A stretch of 64,000 nucleotides of DNA from Clostridium sp. GTDB taxonomy: Bacteria; Bacteroidota; Bacteroidia; Bacteroidales; Muribaculaceae. Where the stretch lies: positions 629,225 to 693,224 of the forward strand of contig JAMPBQ010000001.1 in the NCBI GenBank assembly GCA_023666615.1. Reading direction: 5' to 3'. The notes under the pieces are model-generated. The model saw only the letters and a list, made by a program, of their open reading frames with translations. It was not told where the DNA came from and made no database searches. Position numbers and translations under genes: made by a program. Below, piece by piece: positions 43,607-52,582 of this stretch (positions are counted from its first letter, which is position 1; the number at the start of each line of letters is the position of its first letter).

Positions 43607-45040
43607 ATGGATAAAAGCATTACACGAATAGCGATTGCCCTTGCCGCATTTTTGGCGGCGGCACAGGCTTATGCCACAGACTATACGATGAGCGTTTTGG
43701 CCGGGCAGGCTAATTCCGGGGTAAGCCAGATCGAGCCGGGCGTATTCAGCATGGCGAAGGACGTGACCATCGGCCCCGATGATACATTCAGCCTTAGCGG
43801 CGTGAAGGAAATACGCATGGGAAAAGGGGTATGCCTATGGCTAGAGGGGAAAAGCGACCTGAGGGCCAGCGGACGCGCCAAGGTGACGCGGACCAACGCC
43901 CTGGCCACGCCTAAGGGCATCAACATCGACTACAGCCCGGCCGCTGGAGGGGAGAACACGAAAGTGGCCAACATCGACTTTGAATACGCCTCACTGCGCA
44001 GCTTGGGGAGCCAGGGGATGGATGTGGAGAATTGCACCTTCAGCTACGCCAACGGAGAGCTCAGCTCAAACGGAGCGCTTGTGACCGGGCCGACGGGGGG
44101 CGTCTACAACATCACCAACTGCGAGTTCACGAAATGCACGGTGCCCGCGATAGCCGGAGCCGCCACATATTACTGCGGGCTCAACATCAAGGGGTGCAAA
44201 TTCACGGACAACAATACATCGAACACCAACAAACCGCAAATCAACTTAACCGTAGGCGGAGCGCTGCCGATAACGATTGAGGACTGCACATTCATCGGCA
44301 CCGGACGCAACCGCGTAGGCGGCATAGGAGTGGCCAACCTCATGAGCGCTAAAGGAGAAAACAAGGTGCTTATCCGCAACTGCGAAATCAGAGACCACCG
44401 CTACGGCGTGACCGGCACCGGCTCGATGCACATAGAGGTGCGGGACTGCAACATCGCAGACAACAACCACGAGACAAACCCGATGAACGGGGGCAGCGGC
44501 ATCAACTTTTCGGGATACAACTATGGGCTAGACGGCGTGATATCGGGATGCCACATCGAAAACTCGCTCTGGGGCGTGACGCTGGTGGGGTGCGACAACG
44601 TCAGCCTTGGAGAGATAGGCAACCCCGCGAGCCCGGGCGGGAACACCTTCGCGAACAACGGCAACAACGATACGCCATATGACCTCTACAACAACGGGAC
44701 GACCGACGTGATGGCGCAGAACAATACGTGGAGCGTGCCGGCGCAGACGGCAGAGAACATTGAAAGCGTGATATTCCACAAGGCGGACGACGCCAGCCTG
44801 GGGCTTGTGACATACATGCCCGCCAAGGAGAACGCAGGGGCCCACGACATAGAAGGGGCGGCACGCGGGATAACATTTGACGGAAGACTCATCCACGCAT
44901 CGGGGACACTGAGCATATACAGCATCACAGGCCAGAAGGTGGGAGAATCGACGACAGCCGAATTTGACGCAAGGCCACTGCCAACCGGCATCTACATAGC
45001 GCGCTGCGGCAAGAACGCGATAAAATTCTCAAAGCGATAG
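43607..45040 (+). CDS. Secreted right-handed beta-helix protein with T9SS tail
   Basis: 477 residues. Signal peptide 1-23. The body (about 80-385) has short repeating strands with Asn ladders and patterns such as VENCTFSYANG, ITNCEFTKC, IKGCKFTDN, IEDCTFIG, IRNCEIRDH and VRDCNIADN, typical of a parallel beta-helix (right-handed, DUF or pectate-lyase-like fold). The C-terminal LSIYSITGQKV...RPLPTGIYIAR is the type A T9SS sorting domain, so the protein is exported to the cell surface. No catalytic residues can be assigned. The kinase gene follows after only 5 bp. Confidence 0.85.
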   Translation: MDKSITRIAIALAAFLAAAQAYATDYTMSVLAGQANSGVSQIEPGVFSMAKDVTIGPDDTFSLSGVKEIRMGKGVCLWLEGKSDLRASGRAKVTRTNALATPKGINIDYSPAAGGENTKVANIDFEYASLRSLGSQGMDVENCTFSYANGELSSNGALVTGPTGGVYNITNCEFTKCTVPAIAGAATYYCGLNIKGCKFTDNNTSNTNKPQINLTVGGALPITIEDCTFIGTGRNRVGGIGVANLMSAKGENKVLIRNCEIRDHRYGVTGTGSMHIEVRDCNIADNNHETNPMNGGSGINFSGYNYGLDGVISGCHIENSLWGVTLVGCDNVSLGEIGNPASPGGNTFANNGNNDTPYDLYNNGTTDVMAQNNTWSVPAQTAENIESVIFHKADDASLGLVTYMPAKENAGAHDIEGAARGITFDGRLIHASGTLSIYSITGQKVGESTTAEFDARPLPTGIYIARCGKNAIKFSKR

Positions 45041-45045
45041 AGGAA

Positions 45046-46590
45046 ATGCAAAGCGACGCCACGCATCTGCAGCCCGGGGCCATAGTGGACGGCGAGGAGT
45101 ACACCTACACCATCGCAAGGACACTTGGACAGGGAGCCTACGGCATCACCTACCTGGCGGAGGCACGGCTGAAGGCCGACAGGCATGCCGGGACACGCTC
45201 CATGGCACTGAAGGAATACTTCATCAAGGGGGTGAACGGGAGGCAGAACGGCATGGTGACGTGCGCCAGTGACGGCAGCCTTTTCGACAACAACCGGTCG
45301 AAATTCATCAACGAGGCGCAAAACCTTGAGAACTTTAACACATCGGGGATTGTAAAGATTTATGAGGCGTTTGAGGCGAACAATACCTCCTATTTCTCAA
45401 TGGAATTGATCTCCGGCGGCGACCTTGAGCAATACATCAGCGAAAACGGGCCTCTATCAGCGGTGGAAATAAAGTCATTCACACGGCAGCTGGCCAAGGC
45501 CCTGCGCATAATGCACAGGAAGAATATCCTTCACCTTGACGTCAGGCCGTCGAACGTGATGATGCGCGACCGCGACCAGCTTGTGCTCATCGACTTCGGG
45601 TTTTCCAAGCAATTTGACGAAGAAGGGAGGTCGGCATCCTCATTGGGCGTAGACACAGACCTTTACCGCCCGCTTGAGCAACAGGGATACAGAAGCGACT
45701 TTTCAAACGGGCTGCCCGCAACCTTGGACACATACGCTCTGACGGCCACCATATACAAGATGGCGACCAAACGCGACCCTCTGCCCCAAAGCGCGTTTGA
45801 CGAGGAATTTCCGCACAAGCTTTTGGAGGAGGCCGGCGCATCGGCGGAGCTTGTGGAGCTCTTGCGCAAAGGACTGGCGCTAAGGCCGAAGGACCGCATC
45901 CAAGACATGGATGAAATGCTGGAATACATAGAGCGCCTGCCCGAGGCATCCGACACGGGAAATATTACCCATAGGGGTGAGGCTGAGATTGGGGAGAGAT
46001 CGGAGGGCTCGGAGAACTCTGAGGGCTCTGATTTCTCTGAGGGCTCGGAGAACTCGGAGGGCTCGGAGGCATATAGCGAAAGGGGGGATGGAGAACGGAA
46101 ATGGAAAATGCTTGCCATTATATTGATGGCTTTGATATTGGCCATAGCGGGAGGATATTTCTGGATAAGGCATAAGCAAATGCATAGGCCGGAGAAGACA
46201 GAACAAAGAATCGCTGACCGCACGCATGCAGAGAACCTGGAGTTTGTCAGCTCAAACGGGGAGGAGTACTTTTACACCGGCGCCATAGACAGCACTCACA
46301 CCGTGGCGATACCCCACGGGATAGGGACGGGGAGATACGCCACCGGCGTCTACACCGGTGAATACCGCCATGGAATGCGCCAGGGAAAGGGCGTGTATGA
46401 CTATGATTACGAAGGGCATGCGCACCATTTTGTGGGCACTTTCGACAATGACCGATATGCCAAGGGGAAGCTGACGCTGCCTGACGGGATGTGGTACGAG
46501 GGGACCTTCAACCGGGAAGGGAGGCCAGAGAGCGGCACCTGGCACAACGGCGACGGGAGCGTATACGCAAAAATAAGAAACGGAAAATAA
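45046..46590 (+). CDS. Membrane Ser/Thr protein kinase with MORN repeats
   Basis: 514 residues. The kinase domain (about 20-290) has the Gly loop LGQGAYGITYLA, the Lys56 (MALKEYF), the catalytic loop HLDVRPSNVMM and DFGFSK. The catalytic-loop Lys is Arg and the HRD Arg is Leu. An acidic Ser/Gly/Glu linker (about 310-340) leads to one membrane helix (about 353-373), then three or more MORN-like repeats (GVYTGEYRHGMRQGKGVYDYDYEG, GKLTLPDGMWYEGTF, SGTWHNGDG) on the far side. Cytosolic kinase and exported MORN domain suggest a surface-to-cytosol signal. Starts 5 bp after the beta-helix gene. Confidence 0.88.
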   Translation: MQSDATHLQPGAIVDGEEYTYTIARTLGQGAYGITYLAEARLKADRHAGTRSMALKEYFIKGVNGRQNGMVTCASDGSLFDNNRSKFINEAQNLENFNTSGIVKIYEAFEANNTSYFSMELISGGDLEQYISENGPLSAVEIKSFTRQLAKALRIMHRKNILHLDVRPSNVMMRDRDQLVLIDFGFSKQFDEEGRSASSLGVDTDLYRPLEQQGYRSDFSNGLPATLDTYALTATIYKMATKRDPLPQSAFDEEFPHKLLEEAGASAELVELLRKGLALRPKDRIQDMDEMLEYIERLPEASDTGNITHRGEAEIGERSEGSENSEGSDFSEGSENSEGSEAYSERGDGERKWKMLAIILMALILAIAGGYFWIRHKQMHRPEKTEQRIADRTHAENLEFVSSNGEEYFYTGAIDSTHTVAIPHGIGTGRYATGVYTGEYRHGMRQGKGVYDYDYEGHAHHFVGTFDNDRYAKGKLTLPDGMWYEGTFNREGRPESGTWHNGDGSVYAKIRNGK

Positions 46591-46604
46591 AAAACTTAAA
46601 TATC

Positions 46605-47285
46605 ATGAAATCAATTCGCTTTATTACGGCAATTATGCTTATGGCGCTGGCACTTGGCGCCATGGCGCAAAAGAAGGTGTCAGTGCTTGGAGATTCATAC
46701 TCCACCTACGGCGGGGCGGTGCAGCCGGAGACCAACCTAAGCTGGTACAACGGGCCAGACAGCGGTTGGGACAAGAAGAACGACGTGAAGGAGGAGAATC
46801 AAATGTGGTGGAGCATACTGTGCCGCGAAAAGGGGCTGAAGATGGAGCGCAACAACTCTTATTCAGGGTCGACCGTGAGCTGCACAGGTTATGGCAATAA
46901 GGACTACAGCGACCGCGCCTTTATCACCCGCGTGCTGAATTTGGGCAATCCTGACATCATCCTGGTGTTTGGGGGCACGAATGATTCGTGGGCCAAGGCG
47001 CCTATTGGAGGATATAAGTATTCGGACTGGACAAAGGAGGACTTGTTTACGTTCCGGCCGGCTTTCGCCTATATGCTGCACAGCCTCAAGGAGGCATATC
47101 CGCAGGCGCGGATAATCAACATTACGAACTCGCAGCTGAGCGATGCCGTAACGAAGTCAATGGATGAGATATGCGGGCAGTACGGGGTAACTAATGTGCA
47201 GCTGCATGACATTGACAAGCAGATGGGGCATCCGTCGCAGGCGGGGATGCGGGCCATAGCGGAGCAAGTTGGGGCGGCGCTGTGA
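46605..47285 (+). CDS. SGNH/GDSL-family hydrolase
   Basis: 226 residues from the ATG at 46605, which gives a clear signal peptide (1-21). Block I is VLGDSYSTYGG (Ser31), block III GGTNDSW, and the C-terminal His is in GHPSQAGM (about His209). Such esterases remove acyl or acetyl groups from glycans, lipids or peptidoglycan; the substrate is unknown. It is 14 bp after the kinase gene and is probably cotranscribed with it and the beta-helix gene. Confidence 0.88.
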   Translation: MKSIRFITAIMLMALALGAMAQKKVSVLGDSYSTYGGAVQPETNLSWYNGPDSGWDKKNDVKEENQMWWSILCREKGLKMERNNSYSGSTVSCTGYGNKDYSDRAFITRVLNLGNPDIILVFGGTNDSWAKAPIGGYKYSDWTKEDLFTFRPAFAYMLHSLKEAYPQARIINITNSQLSDAVTKSMDEICGQYGVTNVQLHDIDKQMGHPSQAGMRAIAEQVGAAL

Positions 47286-47420
47286 GCTTGGGGCCAATGG
47301 GAGGAATGAGGGGGCGTGTGGGGGCAACTGGTGGGTGGCTGGATGCGCGCGGGTGGGGATGTTTTTGGGGGGAGGGTGACTTTTTATTTTGCGATAGCGA
47401 GATTTTTCGGAATTTTTGGT

Positions 47421-47428
47421 TAACTTTG
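47421..47428 (+). promoter_or_regulatory. -7 element upstream of the fumarase gene
   Basis: TAACTTTG, exact match, 61 bases before the fumarase ATG. The region before it is G-rich and holds no clear -33 TTTG at 19-20 nt. Confidence 0.45.
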
Positions 47429-47489
47429 CGGAGGGATGCGGCGGAGGCCGCTCTTGAGCGTTTGGACTATAAAATACAATCATAATATT

Positions 47490-49139
47490 ATGGCAACAAA
47501 ACCGTTTAAGTACCAGCCTATGTTCCCTCTGGGACCGGATACGACTGAGTACTATCACCTGACCTCGGACTACGTGAAGGTAGAGAACTGGGGTGGACAT
47601 GAATTTCTCGTGGTAGACCCAGAGGCACTGACCGTGCTGGCACGCCAATGCACGCATGACAACGCCTTCATGCTTCGCCGTGAGCACAACAAGATGGTGG
47701 CAAAGATACTATCGGACCCGGAGGCGAGCGAGAATGACAAGTTTGTGGCATTGACGATGCTGCGCAACGCCGAGGTGGCCGCCAAGGGGCAGCTGCCATT
47801 CTGCCAGGACACGGGCACGGCGATCTGCCACGCAGAGAAGGGGCAGAACGTTTACACGGGCTGCGACGACGAGGAGAAAATTTCGAAGGGCGTGTATGAC
47901 ACCTATACCACAGACAATCTTCGCTATTCGCAGAACGCACCGCTGAACATGTATGACGAGGTGAACACCGGGTGCAACCTGCCGGCTCAAATTGACATCC
48001 ACGCAACAGAAGGGGATGAATACCATTTCCTTTTTGTGGCCAAGGGCGGCGGTTCGGCCAACAAAACTTACCTTTACCAGGAGACCAAGGCGCTGATCAA
48101 TCCGAAGACCCTCCTCCCCTTCCTCGTGGAGAAGATGAAGACTTTGGGCACAGCGGCCTGCCCACCCTACCACATAGCGTTTGTGATAGGCGGCACATCG
48201 GCTGAGATGAACTTGGCTACTGTGAAGAAGGCGTCAGTGAAATACTACGACAACCTGCCCACGAAGGGCAATGAGCTGGGCCACGCTTTCCGCGACATCG
48301 AGCTTGAGAAGGAGCTGAAGAAGGCGTCGGAGGAGATAGGGCTTGGAGCGCAGTTCGGCGGCAAGTATTATGCGCATGACATCCGCGTGATCCGCCTGCC
48401 AAGGCACGGCGCGTCTTGCCCTGTGGGCCTGGGCGTGAGCTGCTCGGCCGACCGCAACATCAAGGCGAAGATCAACCGCGAAGGCCTTTGGATTGAGAAG
48501 CTTGACTATAATCCAGGTGAGCTGATACCTGATGAATACCGCAAGGCCGGCGAGGGGAAGGTGGTGAAGATCGACCTTAACCGCCCGATGGACGAGATAC
48601 TGGCCGAGCTGACGAAATACCCGGTATCGACGCGACTTTCGCTGAACGGCACAATCATCGTGGGCCGCGACATAGCGCACGCAAAGATCAAGGAGCGCCT
48701 TGACAATGGGGAGCCGATGCCGCAATACCTGAAGGATCATCCAATCTACTATGCAGGCCCGGCCAAGACGCCGGCCGGAATGCCTTCTGGATCGTTCGGA
48801 CCGACAACGGCAGGCCGCATGGATCCGTACGTTGACCTTTTCCAGAGCCATGGTGGGTCGATGGTGATGATAGCCAAGGGCAATAGGTCGAAACAGGTGA
48901 CAGACGCATGCAAGAAGCACGGCGGATTCTATTTGGGATCGATCGGCGGCCCGGCAGCAGTGCTGGCGCAGAACAGCATCAAGAAGGTTGAGCTTTTGGA
49001 GTATCCTGAGCTTGGGATGGAGGCCATCTGGAAGATTGAGGTTGAGGATTTCCCGGCATTTATCCTTGTTGATGACAAGGGGAATGATTTCTTCACAGAG
49101 ATTTCGGAGAAGTGCAAGGGATGCGCGCTGAATAAATGA
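47490..49139 (+). CDS. Class I fumarate hydratase (Fe-S)
   Basis: 549 residues from the ATG at 47490, full length for the single-chain class I enzyme (FumA/FumB). Conserved blocks include [10 protein letters not shown] (cluster Cys), [35 protein letters not shown], and the beta part [28 protein letters not shown]. The three cluster Cys are in CQDTGT, TGCNLP and, further on, [10 protein letters not shown]. It interconverts fumarate and malate; in fermenting Bacteroidetes it works in the reductive branch to succinate. Oxygen-labile clusters suit an anaerobe. Confidence 0.96.
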   Translation: MATKPFKYQPMFPLGPDTTEYYHLTSDYVKVENWGGHEFLVVDPEALTVLARQCTHDNAFMLRREHNKMVAKILSDPEASENDKFVALTMLRNAEVAAKGQLPFCQDTGTAICHAEKGQNVYTGCDDEEKISKGVYDTYTTDNLRYSQNAPLNMYDEVNTGCNLPAQIDIHATEGDEYHFLFVAKGGGSANKTYLYQETKALINPKTLLPFLVEKMKTLGTAACPPYHIAFVIGGTSAEMNLATVKKASVKYYDNLPTKGNELGHAFRDIELEKELKKASEEIGLGAQFGGKYYAHDIRVIRLPRHGASCPVGLGVSCSADRNIKAKINREGLWIEKLDYNPGELIPDEYRKAGEGKVVKIDLNRPMDEILAELTKYPVSTRLSLNGTIIVGRDIAHAKIKERLDNGEPMPQYLKDHPIYYAGPAKTPAGMPSGSFGPTTAGRMDPYVDLFQSHGGSMVMIAKGNRSKQVTDACKKHGGFYLGSIGGPAAVLAQNSIKKVELLEYPELGMEAIWKIEVEDFPAFILVDDKGNDFFTEISEKCKGCALNK

Positions 49140-49163
49140 TAGGCCCCATAGACTGGGGGCTTG

Positions 49164-49198
49164 AAAAGCGGGGCTTTTGGCCCCGCTTTTTCTTTTTT
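49164..49198 (+). terminator. Intrinsic terminator after fumarase
   Basis: AAAAGCGGGGC and GCCCCGCTTTT pair in an 11-bp stem around a 5-nt loop, followed by a T-rich run. Confidence 0.85.
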
Positions 49199-49223
49199 GG
49201 GGAGGGGGGCAGGGGGGATTTTT

Positions 49224-49290
49224 ACCGCGGATTTTTGCTGGAGGATGGGGCATGGGATATTTACCGCGGATTTCACGGATTCCACGGATT
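49224..49290. repeat. Dispersed ACCGCGGATTTCACGG repeat, two copies
   Basis: A full copy at 49263-49290 (three tandem CGGATT-type units) and a truncated copy at 49224-49235. The same sequence with ACCACGG recurs at 52.5 and 62.8 kb. The 502-bp gap (49140-49641) holds no gene, only this, a terminator and the AT-rich block at 49316. Confidence 0.75.
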
Positions 49291-49315
49291 TCTTTTTCGG
49301 GGATTAGGAGATATT

Positions 49316-49422
49316 TTCGAAATAACGATTTAAGGATTTAACGAAATATCGTTATATCGAAATATCGATTTATCGAATTATTGATTTAACGAAATTTCGA
49401 TTTAACGAAGAATCGATTTAAC
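49316..49422. repeat. Degenerate ATCGATTTAACGAA tandem repeats
   Basis: About seven overlapping variants of ATCGATTTAACGAA / ATATCGAAATATCG, with unit length drifting between about 10 and 16 bp. AT-rich, with many TCGA centres, so partly self-complementary. No reading frame persists. Confidence 0.7.
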
Positions 49423-49641
49423 GGGATGATGGATTTTGGTGGATGGGGCGGATGCTCGCTTTTGGGACATTTTTTGTTTCATGCACTTGCGGCGTAACGT
49501 AGGGATAGGCTTTTGTTGCGCTTTGGAGGCCGGGGGCGGCTGGATGCGGGTTAATTTTGCATTAACCTTTCTCATAAAGCCTTTTCGGGGGGCTTCAGGG
49601 ACGGCTTTGGATTAGTTTTTTTTGACCTTAAATATTTACTT

Positions 49642-50727
49642 ATGGTGAAACATTTACTTGCATTGGTTTGCGCCGGGGCTACGATGATGTCGGCCGGCGC
49701 TGCGGAGGTGGTCGATTATACTCTCGACTACTCTACGCTCACGGAATTCCCATTTTATGACATGGGGTATATTCCAACGTTTGAGAATGGGGTAATGAAG
49801 GCGTCTTATCCCGGGAGCTGGTACCAGTTCTTCGCGAGCTACCCTGTAAAAACGGAGTCGGTTTACAGCTATACCGTAACGATGAAGGTGAAGAGCTCGA
49901 AGGAGGGCACAATCTCCACTAAATTTCTCTGGGGCTGGGGAGAAGGGGAGTGCGCAGAGACAAAGATGGCCGTGACGACAGAGTGGTCAGAGCAGAGCTT
50001 TGACTTCCACAATGTGGCAGACGGAAAATGCGAGGTGGTGATGCTGCCGGGGACATTTGAGGGCGACCTGGAATTTGCGTGGATAAAAGTGACGCATGAC
50101 GATACACCTCTCACCCCTGCCCGCCAGTGCCTAATCGCCGACAGGCTCGAGATGCAAAAGGCGACGAACACATGGGACCTCAGCGCGCAGTACACATTCC
50201 CGACGGCGTTGGAGGCAGGGACGTACACTCTGAAATTTGACGTGTATGGACTGCAGGCCGGCAAGGGCTCAATTTGGGGCACGGTGGATGACGCAGCATG
50301 GTACGGCGGCGGCGAATTTGCGGTGAAGGCGAATGCATGGAACAGCATAAGCAAGACTTATACCTTCAGCGGCGCTGTTTCGGTGATCAACCTCGTATTC
50401 GGCGGAGAAGAGAATTACGCCGGCTCGGCAATCTATTTTGACAATTTCTCGCTGACAAAGGAAGGCAGCACTGAGAATCTGATGGAGAACGGTGACTTCA
50501 AGACTGCGAAACTTGGCAATTGGGGCCGCCCGAGCTATTTGCTTTACAATCTTTATGTAGGCAACGGTCCGGCAGAGACCGCCGGAACTGTAGACATAGA
50601 GGCTGAGGTCGATGGCGAGCCTGTGTACTACAATCTGCAGGGCATCCGCATGAATGGGGATGCGCTTCCGGCCGGCGTGTATGTCAAGGTTGCCGGGAGG
50701 AAGGCAGAGAAGATTGTGGTAAGGTGA
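49642..50727 (+). CDS. Secreted carbohydrate-binding-like protein with T9SS tail
   Basis: 361 residues. Signal peptide 1-20, then two beta-sandwich regions (about 20-165 and 170-300) with aromatic-rich strands (SWYQFFASYP; AIYFDNFSLTKEG) like family 4/9/22 carbohydrate-binding modules, and a short C-terminal PVYYNLQGIRM...LPAGVYVKVAGRKAEKIVV sorting tail for type IX secretion. No catalytic motif is visible, so a binding or adhesin role is likely. It is separated from other genes by long repeat-filled gaps on both sides. Confidence 0.75.
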   Translation: MVKHLLALVCAGATMMSAGAAEVVDYTLDYSTLTEFPFYDMGYIPTFENGVMKASYPGSWYQFFASYPVKTESVYSYTVTMKVKSSKEGTISTKFLWGWGEGECAETKMAVTTEWSEQSFDFHNVADGKCEVVMLPGTFEGDLEFAWIKVTHDDTPLTPARQCLIADRLEMQKATNTWDLSAQYTFPTALEAGTYTLKFDVYGLQAGKGSIWGTVDDAAWYGGGEFAVKANAWNSISKTYTFSGAVSVINLVFGGEENYAGSAIYFDNFSLTKEGSTENLMENGDFKTAKLGNWGRPSYLLYNLYVGNGPAETAGTVDIEAEVDGEPVYYNLQGIRMNGDALPAGVYVKVAGRKAEKIVVR

Positions 50728-50790
50728 TTTTGCCCGGGAGGGCGTTAAATGACAGCGAAGAGTATAGGCAAATGCTGTAACCACAACGGC

Positions 50791-51083
50791 ACCTCTACGA
50801 GGCTTACCTAATTGATTCTCAAATACCCCAGGCTACGCCTGGGGTTAATCACAATTAAGCCTCTACGAGGCTTACCTGATTGATTCTCAAATACCCCAGG
50901 CTACGCCTGGGGTTAATCACAATTAAGCCTCTACGAGGCTTACCTAATTGATTCTCAAATACCCCAGGCTAGACCTGGGGTTAATCACAATTAAGCCTCT
51001 ACGAGGCTTTAGCTGAGTTTTTCAAGCACCTCTTCTCTTTGCCTCTACGAGGCTTTAGCTGAGTTTTTCAAGCACCACCTGGG
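50791..51083. repeat. Array of 68-bp double-palindrome repeats
   Basis: Three full 68-bp units (50791, 50859, 50927) each hold GCCTCTACGAGGC (5-bp stem, TAC loop) and CCCCAGGCTACGCCTGGGG (8-bp stem, TAC loop), then a TTAATCACAATTAA tail. In unit 3 the second palindrome has changed to CTAGACC but still pairs. Two shorter units (50995 and 51041) keep only the first palindrome, joined to a TTTAGCTGAGTTTTTCAAG tail. The array fills the gap between convergent genes. No spacers; not CRISPR. Confidence 0.95.
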
Positions 51084-51085
51084 GA

Positions 51086-52417
51086 TTATTTGCGGACGTA
51101 GAGCTGGGCGTTTTCGAAACGCTCGGCTTTTATTTTTGTGTGGGCTTCGATGTAGCCGCTTAGGGATACGGCGTCGAATTCTTGGCCGTCGATCATGATT
51201 TTGCCGGCGGGGCGTAGGTCTGTGATTGCTTCGCCTTCTTTTCCGACGAATTTTGAGATGGCTTGGTCTACGCCGATGTAGCCTTCTGATACTTTTAGGT
51301 CGGTCTCTAGGGTGGCTACCCGGCGGGCCCAGCGAGGGCCGTGCTTTGATGTGAGGTACCAGGCGAGGATGACTGTTAGGATTATGCCTATCGAGGATAT
51401 TGTGAGGGCTTTTGTGAAATCGACGGCGTAGACGCCGTTGATTGAGTCGGTGTTGAGCATTCCACCCATTATAGCGGCCAGAATGGCCAGGATGCCTGCC
51501 ACTCCGCAGAGGCCGAAACCCGGGATGACGAAGAGCTCAAGGGCCAGGAGGACTATGCCGAGGATGAATACGATAACGACCCAGGGGGCCATTGTGCCGG
51601 TGATGATTGTGGGGAGGAAGTATAGGATGGCGGCGACGAAGGCTACGCCGCCGGCGAATCCGAGGCCAGGGGTGTGCATTTCGAAGTAGATACCGCCGAG
51701 GATGAGCATTATGAGGACGGCGCGGACGGCGGCGCTGGCGAGGAATCCGATGATGTGGTCGGTGGCTGTGGATTCAAATCGCTCGACGCGGTATTCGCCA
51801 TCGATGTGGTGGCGGATGACTTCGTTGACAGACGAGGCTTTGCCTTCGGCATAGCCAACGGCGATGGCTTCCTCGGGGGTAAGGGTGATGACGCTGTCGG
51901 GGTTTACGAAGCCTTGGGCAATGGCGGGGTCGCGCCGCCATTGCCATGCGGAATCTTCGGGATTCCAAATTTTGCCGTGGCTCTCGGCTGTGGCCCGCAT
52001 GATTGATTTCATGTAGGATTGGTACTTGTCGGGCATAATTTCGCCGGACTGGTTGACGACAGAACTGGCGCCGTAGCTGCCGCCGGGGGCCATATAGACT
52101 GAATCGCAGGCGAGGGTGATTAGGGAGCCTGCGGAGGCGGCGTTGGTATCTACGAAGGCGACTGTGGGGATGGGGGTGCGCAGCAGTGCGGTGCGTATTG
52201 AGTCGGCGGCGTCTACGGCGCCGCCGTATGTGTTGATGTGGACTACGAGGAGGGATGCGTCGAGGTCCTTTGCGGTGTCGAGGGCGCGGCGGGTTTGCAT
52301 CCACATTTTGGCATCGACTTCGTCGTTGAGGTCGAGGACGTAGACTGTTGGGGCTTGGGCGTATGCAGATGCCAGGGAGAGGATGGCCAGGATTAGGGGG
52401 AGGATATGCTTTACCAC
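51086..52417 (-). CDS. NfeD-family membrane serine protease (ClpP-class)
   Basis: 443 residues. Signal peptide 1-20; an N-terminal ClpP-like protease domain with INTYGGAVDAADSIR and the Ser in NAASAGSLITLACD; a set of membrane helices (about 225-355), and a C-terminal OB-fold (about 375-440) as in long NfeD proteins. They are thought to cleave or partner stomatin/SPFH proteins. No SPFH gene is adjacent. Codons are strongly C-ending, as in the other minus-strand genes here. Confidence 0.93.
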   Translation of the reverse strand: MVKHILPLILAILSLASAYAQAPTVYVLDLNDEVDAKMWMQTRRALDTAKDLDASLLVVHINTYGGAVDAADSIRTALLRTPIPTVAFVDTNAASAGSLITLACDSVYMAPGGSYGASSVVNQSGEIMPDKYQSYMKSIMRATAESHGKIWNPEDSAWQWRRDPAIAQGFVNPDSVITLTPEEAIAVGYAEGKASSVNEVIRHHIDGEYRVERFESTATDHIIGFLASAAVRAVLIMLILGGIYFEMHTPGLGFAGGVAFVAAILYFLPTIITGTMAPWVVIVFILGIVLLALELFVIPGFGLCGVAGILAILAAIMGGMLNTDSINGVYAVDFTKALTISSIGIILTVILAWYLTSKHGPRWARRVATLETDLKVSEGYIGVDQAISKFVGKEGEAITDLRPAGKIMIDGQEFDAVSLSGYIEAHTKIKAERFENAQLYVRK

Positions 52418-52459
52418 GGGTTTATTTTGTATTGGGAGTTATGGGATGGGGGGAAATTT

Positions 52460-52531
52460 ACCACGGATTTCACGGAGTTTTTAGGCGGGGGGGTTGGGGA
52501 TTTACCACGGATTTCACGGATTACACGGATT
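52460..52531. repeat. Dispersed ACCACGGATTTCACGG repeat, two copies
   Basis: Copies at 52460-52477 and 52504-52531; the second runs ACCACGGATTTCACGG then ATTACACGGATT. They lie in the gap between two minus-strand genes. Confidence 0.8.
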
Positions 52532-52582
52532 TTTTTTACACTGTTTTTTAGTGATTATTTATGGGGGCATGGGGTGGGGTTA

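Noticed and set aside
50791-51083. CRISPR array
   Set aside because: Units are contiguous 68-bp repeats with internal palindromes and no unique spacers; no cas genes.
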